Shown: positions 10,493 to 23,059, counted from the first letter of the stretch. The stretch is 64,000 nucleotides of DNA from Sorghum bicolor (GCF_000003195.3 NC_012877.2:14253344-14317343); one strand, 5' to 3'. The notes: generated by a model not told the origin, from the sequence alone. Made by a program: numbers and translations.

Positions 10493-13400
10493 GACATGCC
10501 AAGTGATGGCTCTTTGCTGACGGACATCTATTTTCGAGCGATTTCTGAAAGACACTCTAGTTCTTGATAAATTAGTTGGTGGACACCGTGCCTAATAAAA
10601 TATTTTTATAAACAAAATCATATAGGTGCTCCAAAGTTATACCATAAAATCTTTTATACTCTACATGACGAGAACCACACAGTATAATATTGTTTTGCAC
10701 TGAAAATGATTATTTTGCCTCTCTTCATAAATAACCAAAGTTAACCATAGTGAATTTATTCATGTATTTGTATGACACTAAAAATCTTGAAAAAAATCAT
10801 AGAATACGTGCATCACCAAATTATGACTATGCTAAAATATCAGCTCAAAATAATAAAGTTTATAATGGTATATTTAGCATAACTGAGTTATAAATTTATC
10901 TCCTGTCAAGCTTAACTAATATATAAAACTTTATTAATATGTTTAGCATAGTCACAATTTGGTGACGTACGCAATCTATGATTTTTTCAAGATTTTTAGT
11001 GTCCTACAACTACATGAACGAATTAACCATGGTTAACTTTGTTTATTTATGAGAGGCTGTAACACCCAAAAATTTGCTTTTGAATTAATAGGGTTTAATT
11101 TGATTTAATTAAGTATATTTTTTTGTGAGCATTTAAATTAGTAAATAAATAAATTTTGTTGAAATTAAATTCATCATAAGTTTAGTAAACTTGATTGTGC
11201 ATTCATGCTGAAGCATATTTCATTTTGTGTTGATTGCCTTTGGCTTGAAATTATTTTGCATTCAAAATAATATTTAGAAAAGGTTTTGAAAAAGGAATAA
11301 AAAAAGAAAAACACCAACCCTGCCCTCGGCCTGGTGGCCTTTTGGCCCAGCTAGTTTTCCCCAGCCGACTTCCCATCGGCCCAGCCAGCAAATGGCGGCC
11401 CAGCTTCCCTCCCCGCACGCGCACCCGCCTCCCTCTCTTTTCGTTTCACTGACCGATGGGCCCCGCTCTTCCACCGCATACGCACTGGCCCCATCTGTCA
11501 GCTGGCTTCTTCAACCTCAAGCCGTGACCGGCTTGGACTCTGCTCCACCGAAATCTTCCCCGATTTCTCGGGATTTCTTGCCAACGCGCGCGTCGAGCAC
11601 CCCTATAAGAAGGTGGGGCACTCCTCTTGATCCCGGTTCCGTCGTAGGCCACCCCGAGCCCTAATTTCCAATCACCCCGTTCTTGGATCTCGGTGAACAC
11701 AGAAACAAGCCGCCGCCGTGGTTCTCGCCCCGAAGTGCTCTCTGGTAGTTGAAAGCTCTGTGCCGAGCCTCGCGACGTCCTTGCGGAGCCGCAGAACCCT
11801 TCTTTCCTCCTTTTCGTGCGCTTGGTGATCCGCTAACCCATGCCGAACTTCTGCAGGAGCTTCTATCCGCCGGGTCACGTGGCCAGTCATCTCCGAGACC
11901 TCATCGCCTTCGCGTTTTGCCCTAGGTGAGTTCGTCTCGATTCCCTCTTGCTCCCGGTATGATTAGTTTCTTAAATCATGCCAAAAATCGCCGTTTCGCC
12001 AACTCCGGCGATGTTCCGGCCGAAAGCCGGCCATGGCGCCACCGGCCGGGGCGCTGTAGTCGGCCAGCACCCCCTTCTTTTCCCCAGTTTCTAATCCAAG
12101 CCATACGAATCTAATCCAACGGCTCAGATTCAACCATACCCCTTCATCTTTTCTTTTTACTAAAGAGCCCCTCGCCTATTTGAGTATCGAACCCGCGATC
12201 CATGGCGTAAAGACAAAAAGGCGATTTGCTGTTTCAAAAGCGTATTCTGCGTTGGTTAAAAGGAAAATACGTTTTCAGATAATTACAAAACTGCCACTGG
12301 ATTTGTTTAGCTCATAAAATCTTCATTTTAATTCCGTTTTGACCCATTCAAATTGTGTTGGATTCGTATTAATGAGCTCTACATGTTAGTAACACTGTTT
12401 TCTCAGTTTGAAACATTTTAATTTCGTGATCCTATTTAATTAATTACTTTTCTATATAAAATCTTAGAAAATTCATAACTTCATCGTTTCAACTCTGATT
12501 TTTGTGAACTTTACGTTTGTGTGATCGTAGCACTGCGTAGAATATTTTGATAAACTTTTATATTTGTTTTACCACTGTTTAGTGTATTGTTCTAATTATA
12601 GCTTGTTTGCTTCATGTATGATTGTCTATATTAGATTGTGTGTTGTTGATTGATGATCGGGTATAGACAGTGAGCCGTACGTTGGTGAGCGAGATCAAGC
12701 TTTTGATGACCAGCAGCAGGCTCAGGAGAGCTTTGATCAAGGCAAGTATAACTTGGGATCATCCTTGCTACCTCACACTTTTAATACATATATCATATGC
12801 ATGTGTCCACCTTGATGACCTCAGCAAAATCATAGATGATTGTATCTTGAATTCCTTGTTACCTCTTTGGATATGCATTTGGGTAGTTCTTGCTAGTGCT
12901 TTATTATAATCCATGATCTTGTAACATGAATATTTGAATATACAATAAACAATAAAATAAGCTTTCTAGCAACTTGAACATAAAGGGTGGAAAGAACTCT
13001 GGCTTTTGCTGGATTGATCTTGACCCTCCATAAGGACTTATCCCTTGGCAAAAGCTGGGACAACTCGTACAACCATGAGGGCTATATGGCTCTGGCTTTA
13101 GTCAAGTATGAGTAATTTTTCTAGCTCGTTAGCGGTTACCCGTTGTGGCGCAATTGGGGAATAGCAGACCGTGGATTCCTGCGGGTGAATCACATGGACT
13201 GACTAATGAAACCAAGCGGCCCTAACTGGTTAGACGAACCTTTGAAAGACTTCATAGTGATCCCTGCCGACCTCCCTTGAAAGGGGGTTAAGAGACTCAT
13301 GACCTCGGGCGAAAGGGTAAATCATGACTCATGGGTAAAGATGTACAACCTCTGCAGAGTGTTAAATCTGGTATACTAGCCGTGTCCACGGATACGGGCG

Positions 13401-14161
13401 GCCCGAAAAACTGACGGAATAGATGGACACTGATGAATATGATTAATGGTAATAAAGGATGGTTTATTATGTTGTTTATATGTGTTATTCTTAATTCTTG
13501 TATACATTGATCATGTGGTTATGGGATTATTTATGCTACCTTGATATTTGCTATCCAATGATTAAACATGTTATCCACTATTAAAAGCTAAATGCAGTCA
13601 AACCAGTGTCAGCTTTTTGAGCCTCATGAACCCCTGGTTATACTTGTTGAGTACGATATGTGCTCACTCTTGCAATTTCCCCCACACCTCAGGAGAAGTT
13701 TTGGGCTTGTGATCAACCAGTCAGTTGGATCTTGTGGAGAGGAGTTAATACCCGAAGTTTGGAGTTGTCTATCCGCTGTTTGCTATTAAAGGTTGTCTCT
13801 TTTATGCTAAGTACGTTATATACCTATGCATTGTCTTTTGATATTACCCTTTATTTGTAGCTATATGTGAGATTTGATCCCTAAAACTCACATATGGTGC
13901 ATATCTAGTTTTGTCCATAAAATCGGGTATTACAGAGGCAAAATAGTCATTTTCAGTGCAAAACAATATTTTACTATGTAGCTCTCATCATGTAGAGTCT
14001 AGAAGATTTTATGGTATAATTTTGGAGGCACTTATATGATTTTTATAAAAGTATTTTGTTAGGCATGGTGTCCACAAACTAATTTGTCAATAAATAGAGT
14101 GTCTTTTAGAAATCGCTGGAAAATAGGTGTACGCCAGCAAAGATCCATCACTTGGCATGTC
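10493..14161. mobile_element. Foldback element with arms of about 390 bp, itself split by a solo LTR
   Basis: Without the LTR at 11058-13934, the sequence is one long imperfect palindrome centred near 10890-10910. GACATGCCAAGTGATGG at 10493 mirrors CCATCACTTGGCATGTC ending at 14161. TTGTTTTGCACTGAAAATGA (about 10692) mirrors its inverse near 13950, and CCAAATTATGACTATGCTAAA (about 10829) mirrors TTTAGCATAGTCACAATTTGG (about 10944). No coding capacity is seen. Target duplications could not be read. It could be a MULE-type long-inverted-repeat element or a foldback; the superfamily is not assigned. Confidence 0.75.
11058..13934. mobile_element. Solo LTR, 2877 bp (copy 1 of a family)
   Basis: It begins TGTAACACCC and ends GGGTATTACA (near-perfect inverted termini), with a perfect 5-bp duplication GAGGC at 11053-11057 and 13935-13939. 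The whole length aligns by eye with 18998-21686. Shared phrases include CGTAGCACTGCGTAGAATATTTT, CCCTTGGCAAAAGC, ACGGATACGGGCGGCCC and TGCTCACTCTTGCAATTTCC. No gag or pol is present, so recombination between two LTRs is the simplest origin. The GC-rich part (11330-11930) contains chance open frames only. The lineage of the parent retroelement is not assigned. Confidence 0.8.
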
Positions 14162-14354
14162 CAAAAAAAATTTTGATTTATTTTTAATATATATTTCATA
14201 CTCTATGCATATATCCAAATATTTAATATAACGTAGAATCAAACAAGACCATAGCCGTTTTATGGATAAAGCACGCAAACCAATGGTAATGATAAAAGAT
14301 TGGTATACCTCTTTGTCCCCATCTTGATGTTCTCTCTCCTACGTTTTCTCCTCG

Positions 14355-14596
14355 GGTGTTGTTTAGTTTCCAAATTTTTTTAGGTTCGGGTACTGTATCA
14401 TTTTTGTTTTTATTTGACAAATATTATCCAATTATGGACTAACTAGGTTCAAAAGATTTGTCTTGTGATTCACAGGCAAACTTTAAAATTAGTTTTTATT
14501 TTCGTCTATATTTAATGCTCCATGCATGTTCCGCAAGATTTGATATGACGGAGAATCTTGAAAAGTTTTTAATTTTTGGGTGAACTAAACAAGGCC
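14355..14596. mobile_element. Tourist-like MITE, about 242 bp
   Basis: The right end AACTAAACAAGGCC is intact; the left end GGTGTTGTTTAGTTTCC is slightly mutated. The interior matches the family (ATCCAATTATGGACTAACTAGG, AAGATTTGTCTTGTG). No clean target duplication is readable because the left edge is degraded. Confidence 0.75.
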
Positions 14597-14872
14597 TAAG
14601 AAAAGAGGGAGCTACCGGTGGAGGAGGAAGACCGCGACCATGAGCCTTATTGGCGAAGGCCCGGTCTACTTTTGCTTCGATGTTATTGGCGGTCGGATGT
14701 GATGTGTGTGGATCAGATTAAGGCGAATGGTGTGTGAGAGAGAGAGCGAATAGAGAGGGAGAGGAGAGAGAAGTACCTGAGTCTAATTATATAACGTGAA
14801 AACACACTTTCAATGGATCAATTTTTTAATACCATTATGACTTTTTATAGGATAGAGGGAGTATTACCTATA
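14597..14872. other. Spacer, no gene seen
   Basis: Contains a purine-rich (GAGA) run around 14735-14775 and what looks like one end of a Stowaway element (GGATAGAGGGAGTA near 14850). No coding signal. Confidence 0.4.
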
Positions 14873-14901
14873 CTAGAACATCAGGCGTCCTTCGGGCGCC
14901 C
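14873..14901 (-). mobile_element. Helitron 3' terminus on the minus strand
   Basis: On the minus strand the sequence reads GGCGCCC-GAA-GGACGCC, a hairpin with one mismatch, then TGATGTT, CTAG and a host T. This is the Helitron 3' end pattern. The element would extend to higher coordinates. Its 5' end was not found, and the solo LTR at 18998 may lie within or beyond it. No Rep/helicase domain is visible in 14.9-19 kb. Confidence 0.6.
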
Positions 14902-15493
14902 TATCGTGACTCTTCTTTAATAGCTTGAATTTTTGCAGGTTCATCTGAAAATTGCTTCATTCACCAACAACAAAAATTATAATGGCTAATTTCATATAAA
15001 GGCATAAATGGTTTATAATCTTGAGTTGACAAGTAAAAAACTACAGCCATAGATGAGTAAGTAAACCATATGAAATCACAAACCTACTTTCAGGGAGTGA
15101 GACAAGACCAAAAGAACTAAAGAATATACTCGTTGACAACAGTTTTACAAAAAAAAGACCGAAGACAACCTATCATCCATTATGCATTTTAATGGATTAA
15201 TTGTACATCTACATCAATAATCCTGTAGCCTCCTGTAGCAATAGCCATTGTGGTCATGAAAAATCAAATCACTGAGTATCATCATCAGAACAAAGTAGTC
15301 AAAGCTCTATCAGCAACAATTTTTTTTTGATGGTTGTATCAACAACAACGACCTGCAATTTGGCACACCCAGCACATCAGAGCATGGTATGTCATGGAAA
15401 ATAGATGCAAGCCAGAAAAAAGAAAAGAAAAAAAATAGAAATATGGCTTACAATAATCTGCAAAGAACCATTGAGGCAGTTGCCATTTACCAA

Positions 15494-15753
15494 CTCCCTC
15501 CATCCTAAATTGTAAGTCATTCCAAGAATCTTGGAGAGTCAAACTATCCTAAGTTTGACCAAATTTATATAATAAAATAATTATTATTATGATACCAACT
15601 AAGTATTTTTAGATTCTTTCTTAATTATATTTTCATAGTATACTCACTTTATGTTACAAATCTTAGTATTTCTCTCTATAGTTTTGGTCAAACTTAGAGA
15701 TGCTTTGACTCTCCAAGATTCTTGGAATGACTTATAATTTAGAACAAAGGGAG
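15494..15753. mobile_element. Stowaway MITE, 260 bp
   Basis: The ends CTCCCTCCATCCTAAATTGT and (inverted) ATAATTTAGAACAAAGGGAG are Stowaway termini. Longer inverted arms share AAGTCATTCCAAGAATCTTG with its complement at the right, and TA follows the right end. Stowaway elements are deletion derivatives of Tc1/mariner transposons; no coding sequence is expected or seen. Confidence 0.85.
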
Positions 15754-17100
15754 TATTTCTTAATGCACAACATAATATTCAATAAAATATTGGTCCGTAA
15801 TACATTCTGTCTGCCCTCATTTTCCCGAAACAATTTTCAACTATAACATCCCGTGTCTTTATTCCAAGAGTAACCCACATGTCCAAAGGAAAAAAAATCA
15901 GAATGCAGTAGCAAAGGTATTACTTACAGTACCTGCAGTCTACACATGTACGATGGTTGAATCTCAAAGCCCATAATCAAGGTCGCTCTCAGATTATTAG
16001 AAAAAAAATCCAAAATTGGATTAAACCGGTGACCGTGGGTGTTGTTTCATTCAATAGATATCAATTTTTAAGAAACCAAAAGATACTTGCAATGGGCTCA
16101 TTTAAAAAATCCATCTATTAGATTATACTCATTTAAGCCTTTATGGTATAGTACACAAGTAACCATTGTCAAGATATATAATTTAATACATGGTAGGACA
16201 CAGAGTTACAAACTAATAGTCCTGTCCAGCAGATATTTGTAGGACCATCTATTCCCTGAGCAGAAAAAACACAACATATGGTTTTCAAAATTTATTATGT
16301 TAAAATTACTAACAAAAAATCCAATTCTTGAGAACTTCCACAACGCAAATCAAGTGGCGAGTTGGGGCATGCTAACACACAGCATACTTTCCACTATGAG
16401 AAGAGATTTCTAGTTATGTCAAGAAGCCTGAGATATGAAACATGCAAAACATCATTGTGGAAAGTATGTTGTGTGTTAGCATACGTCTCATCTGCTCCAA
16501 CCATTAGCCTCTATTATTTTAGTATAATAACCCTAATTTAGGGCATGCTAACACATAATATGTTTTCCACAAGTATGATGTGTGTTAGCATACATCTCAC
16601 CATACGAAGAGATTTCTAGATACGTCTAGGGTTATTAATTGTGAATACTGGAACTACAGAACTAAAAAATTACTAATGGTGAAAGAACTGATCCATTTCC
16701 TTTAGTACTCTATGGCTTATACGTAATCAACATGGCAATCATAAGACAATATTCACTTATAACCAAACTCTTTAGTCTATCTTGCAGTACGGTTGACCTC
16801 ACTCCTTTGTATGTAATAGTTGCATTGATGAACTGATTAGAGTTATCAAGCCTCTACTGAACTTTGTGGCATACATCTCATTTGAATGCACTTTTATTAA
16901 AAATCAAAGAATTACGAGACCCAAATAAATTATGAACTTTATCAAAAAAAATTATGAAGGCACAAACTCAAGGAGGTGTTAGAACACTGCACTAATCTTG
17001 TTCATCATTGTGAAATGCTGGATCGGTAGGAGAGGCAGAACTGAAATTATAACAATCCAATCTATAAAGTTGGATGAGACAAGTGAAATCCATAAGAAAC
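15754..17100. other. AT-rich sequence, no gene seen
   Basis: Apart from the inverted repeats at 16366-16600 I see nothing coding. It probably belongs to the body of the minus-strand Helitron. Confidence 0.4.
16366..16600. repeat. Inverted repeats capable of forming a hairpin
   Basis: GCATGCTAACACACAGCATA (about 16367) is inverted at GTATGTTGTGTGTTAGCATAC (about 16464). The same module recurs at about 16542 (GCATGCTAACACATAATATG) and 16576 (GTATGATGTGTGTTAGCATA). A GAAGAGATTTCTAG phrase is also repeated (about 16400 and 16606). This suggests a small foldback element duplicated once. Confidence 0.65.
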
Positions 17101-18990
17101 AATTTCCTCACAGTGCAAAAACCTGCAGCTCACCAGGCAAACATTGAGATCTAGCTTGTCATTGTGCTCCTCGCCGCTAGACCTCTTGGAGTCGAGGACA
17201 ACTCGACAAAGACGAACACAACCCCTTAGCAAAACAGGCTAGGATAGCCTCTAGCTCAATTTTTTTTGCATCTAGCTGTCTCATGTACAAACCAGACTCA
17301 TGTATCAATGTGCCCCTTATAGTTGGCACTATCCTCTGTACAATGGGAGTGTTTCTCCCTGCTTATAGCATGTTGTTATTAATAAAATTGGTTTGTTAAA
17401 AGAAGAAAGGTGCACAGGGTAAGCACTTTATTTGTTATCAATTAAGAGGTTGTTTTTTAATCAGCTAAATGGTGGATTGACAACACACCTAATAATTAAT
17501 AAGATTCCCTTCCAATGGTGCAGCTGAGTTCTCCTTGGTTAGTCCATACTCCATAAGAACTTCCTATGAGATACTACCAAGAAATATGTTGCCATGAGGC
17601 CATAAAAAAGAGGCAAGGATGGAACTCACCTCTGCAGGCCTACTGGGTGTCTAGATTATCTTCTAACAACGTTCCTTTGCTTCTTGACTGCAAAACCGAT
17701 AGGACCATGATTATTATCATCGAACAGGAATACTGCAAGACCAATTTGAAACTACACCTTGTGAACAAAACAATAAGCGTAAACAAGATGCAAAGGTACA
17801 CAAGCTGCAGATTGATATAACTTAATCTAGCAAGGAACACAAGATGCATTGTGATTGAGCTAAGACTGAGCCTTAAGACCCATTACTATCTTTCGCCATC
17901 AGAGATATATCTATCAACTATCATATCAATGTGTTGAGCTAAAACAGGCCACCTATCACAATTCGATGTTTCATGCAGATAGAAACTAAGCAAGGCAGGA
18001 CAACGAAGCACACAGTTTTACACGGACAAATCATAACTCATAGGCTTTATATAGCATATACAATTTAAAAATTGATATGCCTATGTACAGGTGATCTGTG
18101 AAGGACTCACTAGATCGAGTGCGCCGAGGGAAGTAGTAGCAACGCGTGGTCGTGCAACGACCAACTGAAGCAACAGCACGCCCCATCTCACTGCTTCTAG
18201 ATCCAGTGGCGTCTGACGAGGAGGGCGCACCCATAAGACGACGAGCTTGCAGAGGTGGAGGGCTCAGGGAAAGCTGCACCACAATCCGCCTTGCTTAATG
18301 GATCTCGGGGGAAGCCAGAATCAGAGCCACCACACGAGATCTGGGGAGGGAGGATGCGAGCACCGCCATAGCCTCGGCTCGCGTTGTCGCCTCTGGGTTG
18401 CTGATCCGAGCACGTGAGCAGCGCCGCCCCCAACGCGGTGAATCCACGTCGCCTAAATCGGCATCTGAGATAAGGCCGAGACTAGGAAGCAGAAGACCGG
18501 GGACGACCACAAGGGGCCATTGCGCTCTCCGCAGAGCTGAGCACTGTCGTCGTGCTCTCTGGCCACCGAGGCCGACGCGCTCGCCGGAGCCCCGCCCGTG
18601 GCCAGAGCTGCGCCCGCCCGGTGAGCCGTTGCCTACGGGAGCCACGCCCCATGGGTCGTGGTGGAGGGCAAGGAGCACGATGGCGAGCCGGGATGCGCAG
18701 GGGGCGGCGCGGCGAGCCGCATCGGTGCGTGGGAGCAACCAGAGGAATGAGGAGGGGATTAGAGTTTGCTCGTTTTTGAGTGTGGGGGCTCTTTACAAAA
18801 CGTCCAAGGACTGCGGGTTGATTACCAAAAAATGGTGGGCGTTTTTGCAAAATGTATAGAGACGCGTGTCGCCGCGTGGAGAAGCCATCAATGCCTCGAA
18901 TTCTCTCGTGGCTCCAATCTGGAGGGACTTTTAATAACTCCCGATACGGACTCGATAACGCATAGGTAACAACCAATTAATATCTACTCT
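17100..18990 (-). other. GC-rich, gene-like tract, possibly captured gene fragments in a Helitron
   Basis: 18110-18760 is strongly GC-rich and has several overlapping open frames on both strands (up to about 165 residues), which are arginine/serine/alanine-rich and match no family I recognise. On the minus strand the tract runs from a leader-like AT-rich part (18780-18960) into a GC-rich first-exon-like part and then AT-rich sequence, a common layout of grass genes. Its position behind a Helitron 3' end makes a captured 5' gene fragment plausible. No splice-joined frame could be established. Confidence 0.25.
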
Positions 18991-18997
18991 TAATAGA

Positions 18998-21686
18998 TGT
19001 AACACCCTAAAAATTATTTCCTTGGAAAATAGGGCTAAAATAAATTACTTATGAATTTTTGTGCTCATGAGAATATAGGAAGAATAATATTTTTCATTAA
19101 AATAAAATTTATCATAGGATTAGTAATCTGGTTGTGCATTCATGCTGGAGAATTTATTTTTGTGATGAGTGTATTTGAACCTAAAATTCAAAATGATTTA
19201 AAAATGATTTTGGAAAACTATTTTAGAAGAAAAAAAATAAAAAAGGAAAGGCCGACCACCCCCCGCTCGGCCTTGCTGTCCGCCCCGGCCCAGCTCGCCT
19301 CGGCCCAGGGCGCAGCCCACGCACGCGTGTGACCCCCTCCTCCTTCTCTCGCTGACGAGCCGGTCCCACATCGCGGCGTCACCCTCTTCTTCGTTCGTAA
19401 CCGAGGCGGACATCTCAGCTCAGGCCGATTTGATTCCCGAGAAACCGTGATTTCGTTTCCTTTTTCAACAACCGAGACCCTATAAGATGCCTAGCAGTGC
19501 CCCGCGTGATGATTTTCCTCTCTACGCCGCCAGACCAAGCCCTAAATGCCCGGCGCATCGCGAACTGGATCTCGCCGAGATTGAGAGCAGGCCCCGCACG
19601 CCGCGAGCCCTCTCCGTTGCCCTTCGGTCTGCGAAAGGTTGCTAGTCGAGACCGCGGTGAGCTCCTCGTTCTCCTGGCGTTTTTATTTTGTTTTTTGGTG
19701 CTCGGGAAAGAGAAGCCAGCGGTCGCCGGCGAGGAGCTCGGCCCCGGCCATGGCGTCCGCCGTGGTGCTCGCTGGTCGGCCGGTGCTCCCTCTGGATGGA
19801 TTTGAACCGTCCGATCGACGATCAACGGCCGTAAAAAGAAGATACCCCTTCGCCGGGATTTTTGCTAAAGAGACCCCCTGGATCTGAGAAACCAACCCGA
19901 GGTCCTTGGCGTATTCCCCGTTTACGTTTTCAAATTCTAAAGACGTATTCTGGTGCGGCTTAGAAGAAAATACGTTTTCTGTTATTTACAGAATTGCCAT
20001 TGGGAGTATTTTGCTCATAACATACTCATTTTAACTCCGCTTTTGTCCATTCAAATTACGTTAGGTTCGTAATTATATGCTCTACATGTTCGAAGTATTA
20101 GTTTACTGTTTTGAAACTTTTTATTTCCGCAGTAGCATTTAATTAATTATTTCTCTGTAGGAAATCTTAGAAAATTCATATCTTTCTCGTTTTAATTCCG
20201 ATTTTCGTGAACTTTACGTTTGTGTGATCGTAGCACTGCGTAGAATATTTTCATAAACTTTTATCTTTGATTTCTCACTGTTGGTGTAATGTTCTAATTA
20301 TAGCTTGTTTGCTTTGTGTATGATTGTCTACATTGGATTGCGTGTTGTTGATTGATGTTTGGGAATAGACGGTGAGCCTTACATTGGTAATCAAGATCAA
20401 GCATTTGAAGACCAGCAGGCTTAGGAGAGCTTTGAGCAAGGCAAGTATAACTGGGGATTATCCTTGTTACCTATATACAATTAATACAATATTTATCATA
20501 TGCATGTGTCCACCTTGATGACCTTAGCAAAATCATAGATGATTGTTATCCTGAATTCCTTGTTACCTATTTGGATATGTATTTGGGTAGTTCTTGCTAG
20601 TGCTTGATTATTAATCCATGATCTTGTAACATGAATATTTGAATATACAATAAACAATAAAATAAGCTTTCTAGCAACTTGAACATAAAGGGTGGAAAGA
20701 ACTCTAGCTTTTGCTAGATTGATCTTGACCCTCCATAAGGATTTATCCCTTGGCAAAAGCCGGGACAACTCGTACAACCATGAGGGCTACATGGCTCTGG
20801 TTTTAGCTCAGTATGAGGATCTTTTTCTAGCTTGTTAGCGGTTACCTTAAATGGCGTAAGAATGGCTAGACACGTTGGGTATAGTGTGGCCTCTGTCCAT
20901 GTGTATAGGCTGCGAGTTATGTGCCATGGAAGGGGGGCTCTATATCTGCCTGCCGAGTGAATCTAATGGCCCTAACTTGTTAGACGAAACCTTTGAAAGG
21001 CTTCATAGTGATCCCTGCCGACCTCCCTAGGAAGGGGGTTAAGAGACTTGCAACCTCGGGCGAAAGGGTAAATCACGACTCATGGGTAAAGATGTACAAC
21101 CTCTGCAGAGTGTTAAAACTGGTATACTAGCCGTGCCCACGGATACGGGCGGCCCGGAAAACTGACGGAATAGGCGGACTCTGATGAACATGACTAATGA
21201 TGATAAATGATGGTTTATTATGTTGTTTATATGTGTTATTCATAATTCCTGTATACAATTGATCATGTGGTTATGGGTTTAATTATGCTACCTTGATATT
21301 TGCTATCCAATGATTAAACATGCTATCCACTATTAAAAGCTAAATGCAGTTAAACCAGTGTCAGCCATTTGAGCCTCACGAACCCCTGGTTATACTTGTT
21401 GAGTACGATATGTGCTCACTCTTGCAATTTCCCCCACACTTCAGGAGATGTTAGGCTTGTGCTCAACCAGTCAGTTGGATCCTGTGGAGAGAAGTTAATA
21501 CCCGAAGTTTGATGTTGTCTATCCGCTGTTTGCTATCAAAGGTTATATCTTTTATACTACGTTCGTTATATAATTTATGCATTGTCTTTTGATATTACCC
21601 CTTATTTTGTAGCTATATGTGAGATTTGGCTTTTAAAACTCACATATGGTGTATATCTGGTTTTGTCCTTAAAATCGGGTATTACA
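18998..21686. mobile_element. Solo LTR, 2689 bp (copy 2 of the family)
   Basis: It begins TGTAACACCC and ends GGGTATTACA, and is flanked by a perfect 5-bp duplication ATAGA at 18993-18997 and 21687-21691. It is collinear with 11058-13934 in the same orientation, with indels. The GC-rich part (19250-19900) differs most between the copies. No internal retroviral-type genes are present. Two same-family LTRs each with a private duplication are independent insertions reduced to solo LTRs, not the two ends of one element. Confidence 0.8.
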
Positions 21687-21691
21687 ATAGA

Positions 21692-23022
21692 AAACTAGAA
21701 ACAAAAAATACTAAAATTATAGAGAAAAGCATAATAAAATTTAATTGGTGCTAAGTCCCTAACCTATAACGCCTAACCAATCTAACTAATAGGCAAAAGA
21801 AACACAACAGTAACAAAAAAAAAGGAAGACTAATCCTAAAGGGGCACTTGAGCATTTATACCCCCATTTTGAAGTGAAACGGTGGTTTGCCCTCTTTTTT
21901 TTTGGCTTTGTAATTTTACTCTCGGGGTTTCAAAGGAAGGGAGACTTTACCCCCTTTATGTGATGTGCACTTAGCGATGTTAATTTTTGGACAAAATGAC
22001 AAATTTGCCCATGTATTTTTATCCCTAATTTATTTTGATATTTCTGTTTTTTAACTCTATTTTCAGATCAATAGTTTGACAATTTTGATATGTAATTGGA
22101 GAATTCAATTAGTGCAAAGCTCACAATTTTTAGAATTAAAATCCGATAGTATTTGAGCTAACGATCCGTATAAACAATAATATCACATATGTTACATTAA
22201 TGGCAACAAACCAGATCGATATAACATGTCATCATACAGTACCATATTAGATGCCAATGTACAGGTCCAAATGAGACTATTTTGCGTTCGAATTATGATT
22301 TTTTTTCTTGGGCCAAATGTGTTGCGCCTAGGAGAGAACGATTTGGACTGTTGCGCCTAGCCTGAGGGATAGGTACAAATTTGCTTTGGCCAAATGGGCT
22401 GCATGGCATGAGCTCGCTTTGCCTTGCACTTCTGAATTTTCCTTCAGCAACGATGTGTCGTTATTTCGCTGGGCAAATGAGTTGCGCTAGGGGTGGAGAC
22501 AACGATGTGGGCTGCTTGCTACTTATGGCCTGAGGGCTGAAACAAGTCATGGGCCTGAGCACATAGACAAAAGGAGAACAACAAAATAGGTCCGGAGCAT
22601 GTTTAGGTTTAATGATTGCTATTTGTTTCAATTCTAGAAATTTAAATTATTTGGATTGAATTTAATGTTAATCTAATAATAAATTCACCAAAAATAATTA
22701 GGGCATGGAAAGCTGGACGCAAGATTTGATGACTTGCTAACTTAGTATTTTGGAACAAATTATTTATTATATGTGCATTATGTGCAACCTCGAGTATTTT
22801 GAAAGGATACCATAAGAGATGGATTGGTGAATATCTTTAAAAAAAAGGCTACAAAACAAAAAAATATCGAACACAGGGTGATGACTCTTCTCTTTCAATA
22901 CCATTAGCGTGGGTTTGGTTCCAAGACGATCTGAGACGGGGCGAGTCCATCCTCGATTTCGGACTGTTTGGTTGTGGGGCGACGGGGACGTCCCCATCCT
23001 AGGAAACGAGCGCATGGGTTCG
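21692..23022. other. Intergenic sequence, no gene seen
   Basis: AT-rich with a few GC patches (22320-22560, with GTTGCGCCTAG repeated near 22321 and 22350). No supported coding region. Confidence 0.45.
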
Positions 23023-23059
23023 ACCCACTACGTGAAAAAAGCACTAAGAGAACGCCACC

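Larger units (their letters stand above)
10370..14250. mobile_element. Tourist-like MITE split by a later nested insertion
   Basis: The left part (10370-10492) carries family phrases such as CTAATCATGGATTAACTAGGC. The right part (14162-14250) carries TTTAATATATATTTCATACTCTATGC and ends AAACAAGACC. ATA flanks the outer ends at 10367-10369 and 14251-14253. The two halves add up to about 210 bp, close to the size of the intact copies in this window. The foldback element at 10493-14161 interrupts it. Confidence 0.7.

Noticed and set aside
18295..18976. Overlapping frames of 147-164 residues in the GC-rich tract
   Set aside because: All phases on both strands are open, low-complexity and unmatched, so I cannot choose one as a gene. 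The tract is listed as gene-like only.
14873..18997. Complete Helitron ending at 18997
   Set aside because: The apparent minus-strand 5' end at TCTATTAAGAGT abuts the LTR, but ATAGA there is the LTR target duplication and continues on the other side. The boundary is set by the LTR, not by a Helitron.
11058..21686. One long retrotransposon with the two similar 2.7-2.9 kb sequences as its LTRs
   Set aside because: Each copy has its own perfect 5-bp duplication (GAGGC and ATAGA). The sequence between them has no primer binding site, gag or pol, and contains MITEs and a Helitron end.
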